Origin: an uncultured Mesonia sp.
GTDB lineage: Bacteria > Bacteroidota > Bacteroidia > Flavobacteriales > Flavobacteriaceae
Length of the DNA stretch: 64,000 nucleotides
NCBI GenBank assembly: GCA_947499595.1
Contig: CANMOY010000001.1
Location: forward strand, 310,001-374,000
Direction of reading: 5' to 3'
The notes beneath the pieces are model-generated. The model searched no databases. It was not told where the DNA came from and was given only the letters and a program-made list of their open reading frames with translations. The stretch's first letter is position 1. Every line of letters starts with the position of its first letter. Positions 35,939-45,092 of the stretch are shown here, piece after piece. The translations under genes were made by a program, and so were the position numbers.

Positions 35939-37054
35939 ATGGGAAATTTTAAGCAATTAGGAGTAAACAAAAATTTAGTACAAGCTTTATCGGAAATTAA
36001 TATCAAAGAGCCTTCAGCAATTCAAGAAGCCAGTATCCCGGTTTTACTTGGTGGCCCTACAGACTTTGTTGGCTTGGCTCCAACGGGTACCGGAAAAACG
36101 GCTGCTTACGGAATACCTCTATTGCAACAAATTGATCCACATACTCAACAGATACAGGCTGTAATTTTATCTCCTACCAGAGAATTGGTTTTGCAAATAA
36201 AAAAACAACTCTTTAAATTCACGAAATACGCTGAGCCCAAAATATTTGTTGAAGCGGTTTACGGCGGTGAAAAAATCGAAATACAAATCAAAAATCTAAG
36301 TCGACCAACTCATATTGTTGTAGCCACCCCAGGTCGATTAGTAGATTTAATAAAACGCAAAAAAATAGCTTTGAAAAACGTAAACCTTCTGGTTTTAGAT
36401 GAAGCGGATGAGATGTTAAGTCTCGGGTTTAAAGATGAATTAGATTTTGTTTTAAAAACTACTCAAAATCAAGGGCAAAAATGGTTGTTCTCGGCTACAA
36501 TGCCTGGAGCTATACAGCAAATTGTAAAGCAATATCTTAATCCTAAAGCACCCCAAATAAGCACAATTAAAAAATCTGTGGTTAATGAAAACATTACCCA
36601 TCAATATGTACCCGTTACCCGCGAAAATAAGAACGATGTCCTTATTCAGTTATTAGATTACAAAAAAGATAAGAAAGGTATTGTTTTTACCAGAACGAAA
36701 AAACAGGCGCAACAAATCAATGAATTATTGCAAAACGAGGGCTTTTCAATTGCTGCACTAGAAGGCAATATGCAACAAAAAGAAAGAGAGAAGGTAATGC
36801 GTGCTTTTAAAAACGATAGTCTTCAATTTTTAATTTCTACAGATGTTGCCGCACGCGGTATAGATGTAAAAGACTTAGATTTTGTATTACATTATCAATT
36901 ACCCGATCAAGTGGTGTACTATACCCATCGTAGTGGAAGAACAGCGAGAGCTGGAAAAACTGGTTTTTCCATAGCTTTGATATTACCACACGAAATGCCT
37001 GAAATGAAGGAAATTTCACAAAAGTTAAATTTTAGCTTTAAAAAATTAAAGTAA
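35939..37054 (+). CDS. DEAD-box ATP-dependent RNA helicase (RhlE-like, minimal)
   Basis: Cytosolic RNA helicase of 371 residues. Motifs are in order: Q motif (PSAIQEASIP), Walker A APTGTGKT at 47-54, PTRELVLQI, TPGR, DEAD (LVLDEADEML), SAT, then ARGID and HRSGRTARAG. The protein ends soon after the RecA-2 domain, so it lacks the basic C-terminal extension that targets many paralogues to specific RNAs. It probably works in ribosome assembly or RNA decay. The convergent thioredoxin-like gene ends 9 bases away. Confidence 0.95.
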   Translation: MGNFKQLGVNKNLVQALSEINIKEPSAIQEASIPVLLGGPTDFVGLAPTGTGKTAAYGIPLLQQIDPHTQQIQAVILSPTRELVLQIKKQLFKFTKYAEPKIFVEAVYGGEKIEIQIKNLSRPTHIVVATPGRLVDLIKRKKIALKNVNLLVLDEADEMLSLGFKDELDFVLKTTQNQGQKWLFSATMPGAIQQIVKQYLNPKAPQISTIKKSVVNENITHQYVPVTRENKNDVLIQLLDYKKDKKGIVFTRTKKQAQQINELLQNEGFSIAALEGNMQQKEREKVMRAFKNDSLQFLISTDVAARGIDVKDLDFVLHYQLPDQVVYYTHRSGRTARAGKTGFSIALILPHEMPEMKEISQKLNFSFKKLK

Positions 37055-37063
37055 AACCTATGA

Positions 37064-37498
37064 TTAGCGGGCAGAGGTAAAAATCTTTGCCTGCTGTATA
37101 AAAGGGTAGGGAGCTTTGAAGCCGGTAAATTTACCTAAAATTTTTCCATTCTCATTTAGGTAAATAAGCGTGGGATAGGCTCTAACATTAAATTGTTGTG
37201 CCAAATAGCGACCTTCTCCTTTTTCTGCATTGTATTTTAAATTTACAAAATGTTGATTGTAAAAATCACCCACCTCTTTGTCCTTAAAAGTTTCTTTTTT
37301 CAGTTTTTTGCAAACTCCACACCAAGAGGCATAAAATTCAACAAAAATTAATTTATCTTCTATTTTCGCTACCTCAATTGCTTCTTCTATATCTCCTTTA
37401 AAAAAATCGATTCCCTTTTTTAAATTAGAATCATCTGCCTTAAATCCGTAAAGGAAGAATATAAGAATCAATACTTTATTCATAACTAAATTATTCAT
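37064..37498 (-). CDS. Secreted thioredoxin-like protein
   Basis: Protein of 144 residues, or 139 if the ATG at 37483 is used. The hydrophobic N-terminus (VLILIFFLYGF) is a probable signal peptide, placing it in the periplasm. A thioredoxin fold follows with the redox pair Cys60/Cys63 in FYASWCGVCKKL and the cis-Pro in VRAYPTLIYL. The CGVC motif differs from the CGPC of thioredoxin, as in DsbD-C-terminal-like or DUF255-like proteins. It likely reduces or isomerises periplasmic disulfides. It begins only 5 bases after the recQ stop. Confidence 0.88.
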   Translation of the reverse strand: MNNLVMNKVLILIFFLYGFKADDSNLKKGIDFFKGDIEEAIEVAKIEDKLIFVEFYASWCGVCKKLKKETFKDKEVGDFYNQHFVNLKYNAEKGEGRYLAQQFNVRAYPTLIYLNENGKILGKFTGFKAPYPFIQQAKIFTSAR

Positions 37499-37503
37499 TT
37501 AAA

Positions 37504-39612
37504 CTAAGGATTAATTTTAAGATAGGTGAGTGCTAACCTAATTTGAGCATAGGGAATTTTTCCCTCAAAAAAATCGAAATAGGGTCTTAGCTGCTCTGGA
37601 TTATTTAAAGCCTGCTTAGCAATTTTTATTTGTTTAATCGTAGTTAAATCAACCCATTGTTTTAAATCTATGGCTTCTCCTTCTTCAAATAGTTTTGCTA
37701 AATGCGAAAATACAGTGGTCTGGTTTAAACCACGAGTATTTGCAATTTCTTCAACTGTTTTGCCTTTTTTGTAAAGGGCTAAGGTTTTTTTATAGGTACT
37801 TATCTTTTTCTTTCCTTTTTTTTGATCTAGGAAAGTTTTAATTACCTCTATAAATTCAGGTCCATAGACTTCTAATTTGCGCTGACCCACACCGCTAATA
37901 CTCAATAATTCTTCTTCTGTCTGCGGTCGTTCCCGATCCATTTCTTTTAGCGTTGCATCATTAAAAATAACATATGCCGGTACGTTTTCTTCTTGAGCTA
38001 TGCGTAATCGCAATGCTTTAAGTAAAGCAAACAAATCTTTGGGTTTGCTTGTTGTTTTTGAAATGACCTTACTCAACTGCTTTTTGTCTTCTTGCGGTTT
38101 ACTTAATTGTACGGGGTAAGCATCAAACAACACTTTTTTAGAAAGTTGAGTTAACTTTAAATGATTGTTTTGATGGAAAGCAATTTCACAAAATCCTTGA
38201 TTTATCAATTGAGTTAAATAGTACTGCCATTCTTGCCATGCTATGTCTTTTCCTGTTCCGTAGGTTTTTATTTTATAATAGCCTTTCTCTCGGATAGATT
38301 GATTTTGAGATCCTCTTAGTACATTAATCACCGTCGAAGCGGGTTCTTGTTGTTTAAGTCTAGCAATACAAGACAGCATTTTTTGAGCCAGTATTCGTCC
38401 ATCAAAAAAAACGGGTGGGTTTTTACAATTATCACAATGACCGCAATCTTTCTCTATGTATTCACCAAAATAACTTAATAGAATACGACGCCTGCAATGC
38501 GTAGCTTCTGCAAATTCTTTCATTCTATCTAATTTGGCATTTTGCAACTCTTTATTTCCAGCTCCTTCGGTAAATTTACGCAATTGAATAATATCGGCGT
38601 AAGTATGAAACAACAACGCGGTTGATGCCAAACCGTCTCTTCCTGCACGCCCTATTTCTTGATAATAGCCTTCTATATTTTTAGGCATATTATAATGAAT
38701 AACATAGCGTACATTACTTTTATCTATGCCCATCCCAAAAGCTAGGGTAGCACATATAATCTTGGTTTTATCTCGGACAAAATTTTCTTGAATACGGTTG
38801 CGCTCTTCAAAATTTAACCCAGCATGATAGGCCTCGGCTTCATAGCCTTTTTGCTCTAATTTAGCAGCTAAACCCTCTGTTCCTTTGCGACTTAAACAAT
38901 AAATTATTCCGCTTTCGCCGGATTTATTCTCTATAAAATCAAAAATTTGCTGCACCCGGTTAACTGCAGGTCTCGCCGTCAAAAAAATATTAGGTCTGTC
39001 GAATGAATTTAAAAATAAACGAGCTTGTGGTATATTTAGTTGATTGAGAATATCGGTTCGCGTAGCTTTATCGGCTGTAGCGGTTAATGCTAAAATAGGA
39101 ACTTCTGGAAGTTGATTTTTAAGAAAACCTAATTGTTGGTAACTAGGTCTAAAATCATGCCCCCAAGAAGAAATACAGTGTGCTTCGTCAATCGCTATTC
39201 CCGAAATATAATTGGATTTAAGTATTGGTTGTAGGCCCGGCAAACTTTCTGGCGCTACATACAACAATTTTAATTTTTTTTGTGCTACTTGGTTTAAAAC
39301 CTCTTGTTGGTCTGCTGCAGATTGACTGCTGTTAAAATAAGTTGCCTCTATACCATTCACATTTAAAGCATCAACTTGATCTTTCATCAAAGCAATTAGA
39401 GGCGAGATTACCAGCACTAAGCCCTCAAATAATAATGCAGGTAATTGAAAACAAATTGATTTTCCCCCTCCGGTAGGCATAATTACAAGTCCGCCTTGGC
39501 CACTTAAAAAATGTTGAATTATCTCTTGCTGGTTTTTACGAAATTGATCATAACCAAAATACTTTTTTAAAGCAGTATTAGCTCTTTCTTCCAAAACACT
39601 TGCAGTATGCAT
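37504..39612 (-). CDS. recQ: ATP-dependent DNA helicase RecQ
   Basis: 3'-5' DNA helicase of 702 residues for recombination and fork repair. Walker A MPTGGGKS is at 45-52, the DEAH box in AIDEAHCISSWGHDFRP, and motif VI in YYQEIGRAGRDG. The zinc-binding domain is seen in HCRRRILLSYFGE followed by CGHCDNC. An RQC winged helix follows, then an HRDC domain (about 515-600), and a C-terminal helix-turn-helix segment (TVEEIANTRGLNQTTVFSHLAKL). The full domain set is intact. The thioredoxin-like gene follows closely. Confidence 0.96.
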   Translation of the reverse strand: MHTASVLEERANTALKKYFGYDQFRKNQQEIIQHFLSGQGGLVIMPTGGGKSICFQLPALLFEGLVLVISPLIALMKDQVDALNVNGIEATYFNSSQSAADQQEVLNQVAQKKLKLLYVAPESLPGLQPILKSNYISGIAIDEAHCISSWGHDFRPSYQQLGFLKNQLPEVPILALTATADKATRTDILNQLNIPQARLFLNSFDRPNIFLTARPAVNRVQQIFDFIENKSGESGIIYCLSRKGTEGLAAKLEQKGYEAEAYHAGLNFEERNRIQENFVRDKTKIICATLAFGMGIDKSNVRYVIHYNMPKNIEGYYQEIGRAGRDGLASTALLFHTYADIIQLRKFTEGAGNKELQNAKLDRMKEFAEATHCRRRILLSYFGEYIEKDCGHCDNCKNPPVFFDGRILAQKMLSCIARLKQQEPASTVINVLRGSQNQSIREKGYYKIKTYGTGKDIAWQEWQYYLTQLINQGFCEIAFHQNNHLKLTQLSKKVLFDAYPVQLSKPQEDKKQLSKVISKTTSKPKDLFALLKALRLRIAQEENVPAYVIFNDATLKEMDRERPQTEEELLSISGVGQRKLEVYGPEFIEVIKTFLDQKKGKKKISTYKKTLALYKKGKTVEEIANTRGLNQTTVFSHLAKLFEEGEAIDLKQWVDLTTIKQIKIAKQALNNPEQLRPYFDFFEGKIPYAQIRLALTYLKINP

Positions 39613-39787
39613 CTATAATTATTTTAACTAGCAATATAATAGAATAAATATAAAATATAAAGAAAGCTTGGGCTTTTGTATAAGAGAACTACTTGTATTT
39701 ACGGGTACATATTTTAAGCTAATTTTAGTGTTTTTTAATCGCCTGTTCTCAGAAAGCCCTCGTACCTTTAGCCTAAATTTTAAGAAT

Positions 39788-40903
39788 ATGAAACAACCTA
39801 TACTAGAACCTTTTGATTTAAATGGCTTGCAATTGGCTAATCGAGTGGTAATGGCACCAATGACCAGAAGTCGAGCTAATAATGACAATTTAATTCCTAC
39901 AACTGACTTGCATGGTAAATATTACGAACAGAGGGCTAGCGCAGGTCTTATTATTTCTGAAGGGGTTAATGTCTCGCCCCAGGGGGCTGGCTATATTTAT
40001 GTACCTGGTATTTACAATGAATCTCAAGTAGAAGCCTGGCAAAAAGTCACCCATCAAATTCACGAAGCTAAAGGTGTATTTTTCATGCAATTATGGCACG
40101 TAGGGCGTATTTCTCATCCCGATTTTTTAAACGGTGAAAAGCCTTTAGCACCTTCAGCAATTAACCCTAATACCCAATCATTCACACCAGAAGGAATGAA
40201 GGATACCGTTACGCCAAAAGCTATGACGCTAGAAGATATAGAACGCACAAAAAACGACTTTGTTCAAGCGGCCAAAAATGCATTTCGTGCTAATTGCGAT
40301 GGAATAGAAATTCATTCTTCTAATGGTTACCTTTTTCAGCAATTCTTTAATAAATGTTCAAATGTTCGTGACGATCAATATGGGGGAAGTATTGAGAATC
40401 GCGCACGATTTTTCTTTGAAGTTTTAGATGCTGTCATTCGAGAAGTGCCCGAAAATCAAGTAGGGGTAAGGTTTAACCCAAGCGCACATAACATTTTTGG
40501 AATTGAAATAGATGAAGAAACAATTCCTACCTTTGAATACATCATTAAACGATTAAACAATTATAACCTAGCCTACGTTCATTTATCTGAGCCTTTTACA
40601 GATGTTTCTGAAGTACCTTATGCGGTTTCCAATATCGCCGAACATTTTCGCCCTTTATATCAAGGTAATTTAATGATTAACGGAGGTTTTGATCAGCAAA
40701 AAGGTAATGAATTTTTAGAAAAAAAATTAGCCGATTTAATTTGTTATGGTAAACCTTTTATTTCTAACCCGGACTTGGTAGAGCGATTTAAAGAAAATCT
40801 TCCATCAACCGATTGGGATAAAGAAACTTTTTATACCCAAGGCTCACTAGGATATACCGACTATCCAATTGTGTCAAAAAGTCATTTTCTTAATAAAATC
40901 TAA
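39788..40903 (+). CDS. Old yellow enzyme family FMN alkene reductase
   Basis: NAD(P)H:flavin ene-reductase of 371 residues that reduces activated C=C bonds, like NemA/OYE. Diagnostic features are NRVVMAPMTRSRA near the N-terminus, FMQLWHVGRISHP, the substrate-binding His/Asn pair in GIEIHSSNGYLFQQF, the YGGSIENRARF motif, and FISNPDLVERF near the end. The start at ATG 39788 is chosen because the upstream in-frame extension is not OYE-like. An FAD oxidoreductase gene starts 5 bases downstream. Confidence 0.95.
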   Translation: MKQPILEPFDLNGLQLANRVVMAPMTRSRANNDNLIPTTDLHGKYYEQRASAGLIISEGVNVSPQGAGYIYVPGIYNESQVEAWQKVTHQIHEAKGVFFMQLWHVGRISHPDFLNGEKPLAPSAINPNTQSFTPEGMKDTVTPKAMTLEDIERTKNDFVQAAKNAFRANCDGIEIHSSNGYLFQQFFNKCSNVRDDQYGGSIENRARFFFEVLDAVIREVPENQVGVRFNPSAHNIFGIEIDEETIPTFEYIIKRLNNYNLAYVHLSEPFTDVSEVPYAVSNIAEHFRPLYQGNLMINGGFDQQKGNEFLEKKLADLICYGKPFISNPDLVERFKENLPSTDWDKETFYTQGSLGYTDYPIVSKSHFLNKI

Positions 40904-40908
40904 CCATT

Positions 40909-42156
40909 TTGGAAAAATCGGAAAAGAAAATTCATATTATAGGAGCGGGTCTTAGCGGGTTAGTGGCAGCTATAGTCTTAGAAAGATTTGGCTACCACCC
41001 TATAATTATTGAAAGAGATAATCACATCGGGGGGCGTTTACAAACGAAGAAAGTGAAAGGTTACCAGGTGGATGTTGGTTTTCAAGTGTTACTAGAAGCT
41101 TATCCAAAATTACAAGAATACGCGAAATTAGATCAGTTGCAATTAAAATCATTTGAGCCCGGAGCAAGTATTTATTTGAATTCTAAATGGGAAGTTTTAG
41201 GTGATTTTACACGAAGTCCAAAACTTTTTTTTAGAACGCTTTCTTCATCTGTAGGTAATTTTAAAGACAAGTTAAAAGTTTTTAGTCTCAGTCAATCCTT
41301 AAAGAAGAAAAACATTGAAGAGATATTTAATTCACCCGATTCCAAAACCATAGATTACTTAAGAAATTATGGTTTTTCTGAAACTATAATAGATAGTTTT
41401 TTTATGCCTTTTTTTGGCGGAATATTTTTAGAAGATGAATTAAAAACAAGCAGTAGGATGTTTGAGTTTATCTATAAAATGTTTTCTGAAGGAAAAGTAA
41501 GCATACCTAAAAATGGAATATCAACGCTACCTAAACATTTAGCAGGTCAATTAAAAAATACAGAAATTATATTAAACACTAGTGTTAAGGAAGTAAAAAG
41601 CGACACTATTCTTCTTGAAAATAATAAAACGATTAAAACTGATTATACAATTATTGCTACCGAGGCCAGTGATTTGATCCCGAACCTGAAAAACCAAAAA
41701 ACCAGCTGGCATTCTTGTGATAATTTATATTTTCTTACTTCAGAAAAGAAAGTAGGTGCTAATTTTATTGGCCTGTTACCACAAAAAGACGCGCTTATCA
41801 ATAATATTGTATTCATAGACAAACGTAAAGCTAGGCAAGAAGGCCGCTACTTGCTATCGGTTACGATTGTAAAAAAACATGATTTTAACCAAGAAGAATT
41901 AATTAAAAGAATTAAAAAAGAATTAAAGAGTTATGTAGGAATTCAAGAACTAGAATTTCTCACCCATTTTTATATTTCAAAAGCATTACCCATTTTACAA
42001 CCAGTAGAATATGATATAATGCCAAGTGAAACTCTATTAAAAGATGGTATTTTCTTGGCAGGGGATCAAATGCTTAATGCTTCTGTAAACGCGGCGATGC
42101 TAAGTGGAGAACGGGCAGCAATGGGAATAATCGAATTAGAAAATTTAAATCATTAA
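40909..42156 (+). CDS. FAD-dependent amine/phytoene oxidoreductase-like protein
   Basis: Flavoprotein of 415 residues in the NAD(P)-binding Rossmann/amino-oxidase superfamily. The dinucleotide motif is IHIIGAGLSGLVAAIVLERFG near residue 8, then ERDNHIGGRLQTKKV. The C-terminal FAD-closing segment is GIFLAGDQMLNASVNAAMLSGERAA. Such proteins include protoporphyrinogen oxidase, phytoene desaturase and monoamine oxidase relatives; none can be chosen from sequence. The start is TTG at 40909, 5 bases after the OYE gene, and the next gene starts 3 bases after its stop, giving a compact redox operon. Confidence 0.85.
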   Translation: MEKSEKKIHIIGAGLSGLVAAIVLERFGYHPIIIERDNHIGGRLQTKKVKGYQVDVGFQVLLEAYPKLQEYAKLDQLQLKSFEPGASIYLNSKWEVLGDFTRSPKLFFRTLSSSVGNFKDKLKVFSLSQSLKKKNIEEIFNSPDSKTIDYLRNYGFSETIIDSFFMPFFGGIFLEDELKTSSRMFEFIYKMFSEGKVSIPKNGISTLPKHLAGQLKNTEIILNTSVKEVKSDTILLENNKTIKTDYTIIATEASDLIPNLKNQKTSWHSCDNLYFLTSEKKVGANFIGLLPQKDALINNIVFIDKRKARQEGRYLLSVTIVKKHDFNQEELIKRIKKELKSYVGIQELEFLTHFYISKALPILQPVEYDIMPSETLLKDGIFLAGDQMLNASVNAAMLSGERAAMGIIELENLNH

Positions 42157-42159
42157 ATT

Positions 42160-43209
42160 ATGAGTAAAGTAAAAGCTTATGGTGCACAGTCAGAAACCGC
42201 AGCATTAGAGTTATTAGAAATTGAAAGAAGAGATTTAAAACGAGACGATGTTAAAATAAAGATTTTATATTGCGGTGTTTGCCATAGCGATATTCATACC
42301 GTACGTAATGACTGGAAAGGTTCTAAATACCCTGTGGTTCCAGGACATGAAATTGTAGGAGAAGTGATTGCTATTGGTGAAGATGTAAAAAAGTTTAAGA
42401 AAGGTGATAAAGTAGGAGTAGGTTGCATGGTAGATTCATGTCAGAATTGCGAAGCCTGCAATAAAGATTTAGAACAATTCTGCCAAAATGGAATGGTGGG
42501 TACTTATAATGGTAAAGATCAAATACTTGGCGGTCATACTTTTGGCGGTTATTCAGAAAAGATTGTGGTCAAAGAAGATTTTGTTTTAAGCATTCCTGAG
42601 AATTTAGAATTAAAAGCTGTGGCACCTTTATTATGTGCAGGCATTACTACCTATTCACCACTTAAACATTGGAACGTAAAAAAAGGTGATCGAGTAGGCG
42701 TTATTGGTTTAGGGGGCTTAGGACATATGGGTATAAAATTAGCAAAAGCTATGGGTGCACACGTGGTAATGATTACCACTTCACCAAACAAATCACAGGA
42801 TGCTAAAAGGCTTGGAGCCGATGAAGTCTTAATCTCAAAAGATAAGCAAGCCATGGAAACAATGACCAATAGTTTTGATTTACTACTAAACACTATTCCA
42901 GTAAAACACGACATCAATCCGTATCTCAAATTACTAAAAATAGACGCTACTATGGTAATGGTGGGTGCAATTGAACCACTAGAACCCGTTCACGGAGGAA
43001 ATTTAATAATGGGTAGAAAACGTGTAGCTGGCTCACTTATTGGCGGAATTAAAGAAACACAAGAAATGCTTGATTTTTGCGGAAAACATAACGTGGTTAG
43101 TGATATTGAACTAATCGATATGCCCTACATAAATGAAGCCTATGAGCGGGTTATTAATGCCGATGTAAAATATAGATTTGTTATTGATCTCGAGAGCTTA
43201 AGAAATTAA
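42160..43209 (+). CDS. Zinc-dependent NAD(P) alcohol dehydrogenase (YahK/cinnamyl type)
   Basis: Medium-chain dehydrogenase of 349 residues. The catalytic zinc site is visible in CGVCHSDIH and PGHEIVGEV. The structural zinc cysteines lie in DSCQNCEACNKDLEQFC. The coenzyme motif is IGLGGLGHMGIKLAKAMG. The pattern fits NADPH-dependent aldehyde reductases of the YahK/cinnamyl alcohol dehydrogenase group. As third gene of the operon with OYE and an FAD enzyme, it may act on the same unsaturated aldehyde pathway. Confidence 0.94.
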   Translation: MSKVKAYGAQSETAALELLEIERRDLKRDDVKIKILYCGVCHSDIHTVRNDWKGSKYPVVPGHEIVGEVIAIGEDVKKFKKGDKVGVGCMVDSCQNCEACNKDLEQFCQNGMVGTYNGKDQILGGHTFGGYSEKIVVKEDFVLSIPENLELKAVAPLLCAGITTYSPLKHWNVKKGDRVGVIGLGGLGHMGIKLAKAMGAHVVMITTSPNKSQDAKRLGADEVLISKDKQAMETMTNSFDLLLNTIPVKHDINPYLKLLKIDATMVMVGAIEPLEPVHGGNLIMGRKRVAGSLIGGIKETQEMLDFCGKHNVVSDIELIDMPYINEAYERVINADVKYRFVIDLESLRN

Positions 43210-43258
43210 AGAGATACATTGACTCAAATTTGTAAAAACACACTGCCAATTTATTTTG

Positions 43259-43266
43259 TAATTTTG
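43259..43266 (+). promoter_or_regulatory. Predicted -7 box for upp
   Basis: TAATTTTG matches TAnnTTTG, about 17 bases before the ATG at 43283. A TTTG lies at 43229-43232 but the spacing is too long. Confidence 0.42.
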
Positions 43267-43282
43267 CAGAAAATGTAAAACT

Positions 43283-43939
43283 ATGCATATTCATCATTTA
43301 CTTGATAAAAACTCCGTACTCAACACCTTTATTTCAGAGCTACGTGACGTAAACATACAAAAGGATAGTTTGCGCTTTAGAAGAAATATTGAGCGAGTAG
43401 GTGAAATTCTAGGCTATGAACTCAGTAAGAAACTAAATTATACTCATCAAGAAATTCAAACTCCTTTAGGTTCTAAACAAGTAAATGCTTTAAAAGATAA
43501 ATTGGTGGTATGTTCAATTTTAAGAGCTGGACTTCCGCTTCATCAAGGTTTATTAAATTATTTTGATAAGGCCGAAAACTCCTTTATATCTGCTTACAGA
43601 CACCACTTAAATCAAACTGATTTTGAAATACGGGTAGAATATATGGCTTCACCTGCAATTGATCAAAAGACTTTAATTATTGCCGATCCTATGTTAGCTA
43701 CCGGTCGATCATTTGTTAATGTTTATAATGCCATAAAACAAATGGGTAATCCCAAAGAGATTCATTTAGTAGCAGTAATAGGCGCAAAAGCAGGAGTAGA
43801 GCTACTCCAAAAAGAGTTCCCCAACAATACCCATTTATGGATTGCTACAATCGATGAGAAATTGAATGATCAAGGATACATAGTCCCAGGTCTTGGCGAT
43901 GCAGGCGATTTATGCTATGGGGAAAAAATGCAACATTAA
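43283..43939 (+). CDS. upp: Uracil phosphoribosyltransferase
   Basis: Salvages uracil to UMP with PRPP. The 218-residue protein has the PRPP-binding loop IADPMLATGRSFVN near residue 133 and the uracil-binding C-terminal segment YIVPGLGDAGDLCYG. The N-terminal RRNIERVGEILGYEL is also typical. The phospholipase A gene begins 17 bases after its stop if read from TTG, suggesting co-transcription although the functions are unrelated. Confidence 0.96.
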   Translation: MHIHHLLDKNSVLNTFISELRDVNIQKDSLRFRRNIERVGEILGYELSKKLNYTHQEIQTPLGSKQVNALKDKLVVCSILRAGLPLHQGLLNYFDKAENSFISAYRHHLNQTDFEIRVEYMASPAIDQKTLIIADPMLATGRSFVNVYNAIKQMGNPKEIHLVAVIGAKAGVELLQKEFPNNTHLWIATIDEKLNDQGYIVPGLGDAGDLCYGEKMQH

Positions 43940-43956
43940 TCTATACTCTAAAACTT

Positions 43957-44775
43957 TTGAAAAAAACATTTGCTTTATTTATTCTCCTTAGCGGATTCAA
44001 TTGGTTACAAGCACAAAAACTTACAAGAGATCAAATAAATGATTCTATTAGAGAAATATCTTATTTTTCTAATCATTTAGACAATTACTTTATTGTCGGA
44101 GGACCCACAAATAGAAACATAAACAGCCAAACATCAAACGCAAAATATCAAGTTAGCTTTAAACAAATATTAACCAAAGAGCCTTTACCGTTTGATACGT
44201 ATGTTTTATTGACTTATACACAAAAAGCGTTTTGGAATATTTTTGAAGATTCTTTTCCTTTTCGGGATTTGAATTTTCACCCTTCTATAAGCCTAGGAAA
44301 ATTTGTATTTGATAAAAATGAACAATTACGAGGGGTTGCAAGTATTTCATTAGAGCACGAGTCAAATGGTCGCGATAGTATATATAGCCGTAGTTGGAAT
44401 AGGCTAAGCGCAGCTTATAGAACACAATTGTCACCTCAAACTAACATAAGTTTAAAAATTTGGCTGCCATTTGCTAGTAAAGAAGGAAATCCAGATCTAT
44501 TAGATTATGTAGGATTGGGTGAAATAAACCTCGAGCATAAATTAATTTCAAACAAACTTTCTTTAGCTCTGCGCGCTAGAAAAGGACTTGACTTTGAATA
44601 CGGATCTTTGAGAACAAGAATTTATTTCAATCCGTTCAAACGAAATATTGCTAATCAATTTTTAATGGTAGAATGGTATTTAGGTCAAGCCGAAAGTTTA
44701 TTAGACTATAGACGCTCTCAAAGCATGATACGCATAGGCTTTGTAATAAAGGGCAATGAATTCAATTGGTTTTAA
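43957..44775 (+). CDS. Outer-membrane phospholipase A (OMPLA/PldA-like)
   Basis: Predicted outer-membrane barrel phospholipase A that degrades mislocalised phospholipids. From the TTG at 43957 the protein has 272 residues and a proper signal peptide (LKKTFALFILLSGFNWLQAQ). The catalytic motif is complete: His134-E-Ser136-N-G, then Ser144-R-Ser-W-Asn148. The Ser136-to-Asn148 spacing equals that of E. coli Ser144/Asn156, and Ser144 fits the calcium site. The alternative ATG at 43912 lies inside upp and would bury the signal peptide, so I reject it. Barrel strands with alternating aromatics fill the rest. Confidence 0.9.
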   Translation: MKKTFALFILLSGFNWLQAQKLTRDQINDSIREISYFSNHLDNYFIVGGPTNRNINSQTSNAKYQVSFKQILTKEPLPFDTYVLLTYTQKAFWNIFEDSFPFRDLNFHPSISLGKFVFDKNEQLRGVASISLEHESNGRDSIYSRSWNRLSAAYRTQLSPQTNISLKIWLPFASKEGNPDLLDYVGLGEINLEHKLISNKLSLALRARKGLDFEYGSLRTRIYFNPFKRNIANQFLMVEWYLGQAESLLDYRRSQSMIRIGFVIKGNEFNWF

Positions 44776-44783
44776 TTCATACG

Positions 44784-44951
44784 TTATTGTTCTAATTGTT
44801 CTAATTTTTTCATAACTTCATTAGCTTGAAAGGTTTTTTCGTCGCTTAACTTCCTATTGGTAGAAGCCAACTTATGTGCTTCGCTCATAAGTTTTTCATA
44901 TTGCGACTGTAGCTTTTCTTTTTCTGATTTTTTCTTAAATAATCCGAACAT
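44784..44951 (-). CDS. Small Lacal_2735-type protein
   Basis: A 55-residue reading frame, ATG at 44951 and TAA at 44784. It starts MFGLFKKKSEKEKL, then YEKLMSEAHKLASTNRKLSDEK and an acidic helical end. This is the pattern of the Lacal_2735 family, a small helical protein widespread in Flavobacteriaceae. It has a hydrophobic amphipathic tip (MFGLF) that may associate with membranes. The function is unknown. Confidence 0.82.
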   Translation of the reverse strand: MFGLFKKKSEKEKLQSQYEKLMSEAHKLASTNRKLSDEKTFQANEVMKKLEQLEQ

Positions 44952-45092
44952 ATTTTTTTCTATAAATCTAGTAGATTTTCCTCATACTGAAAGATTTCAT
45001 ACTTAAAATTTATGATGGAATTGCTAATTGTTCAAGCTAAAAAAACTTTATAATTTATATTATGTAAAATAGAATATATTTAAGCCACAATT

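Noticed and set aside
43912-43956. Upstream ATG start for the phospholipase A gene, inside upp
   Set aside because: It would place 15 residues before the signal peptide; TTG 43957 gives a normal signal sequence.
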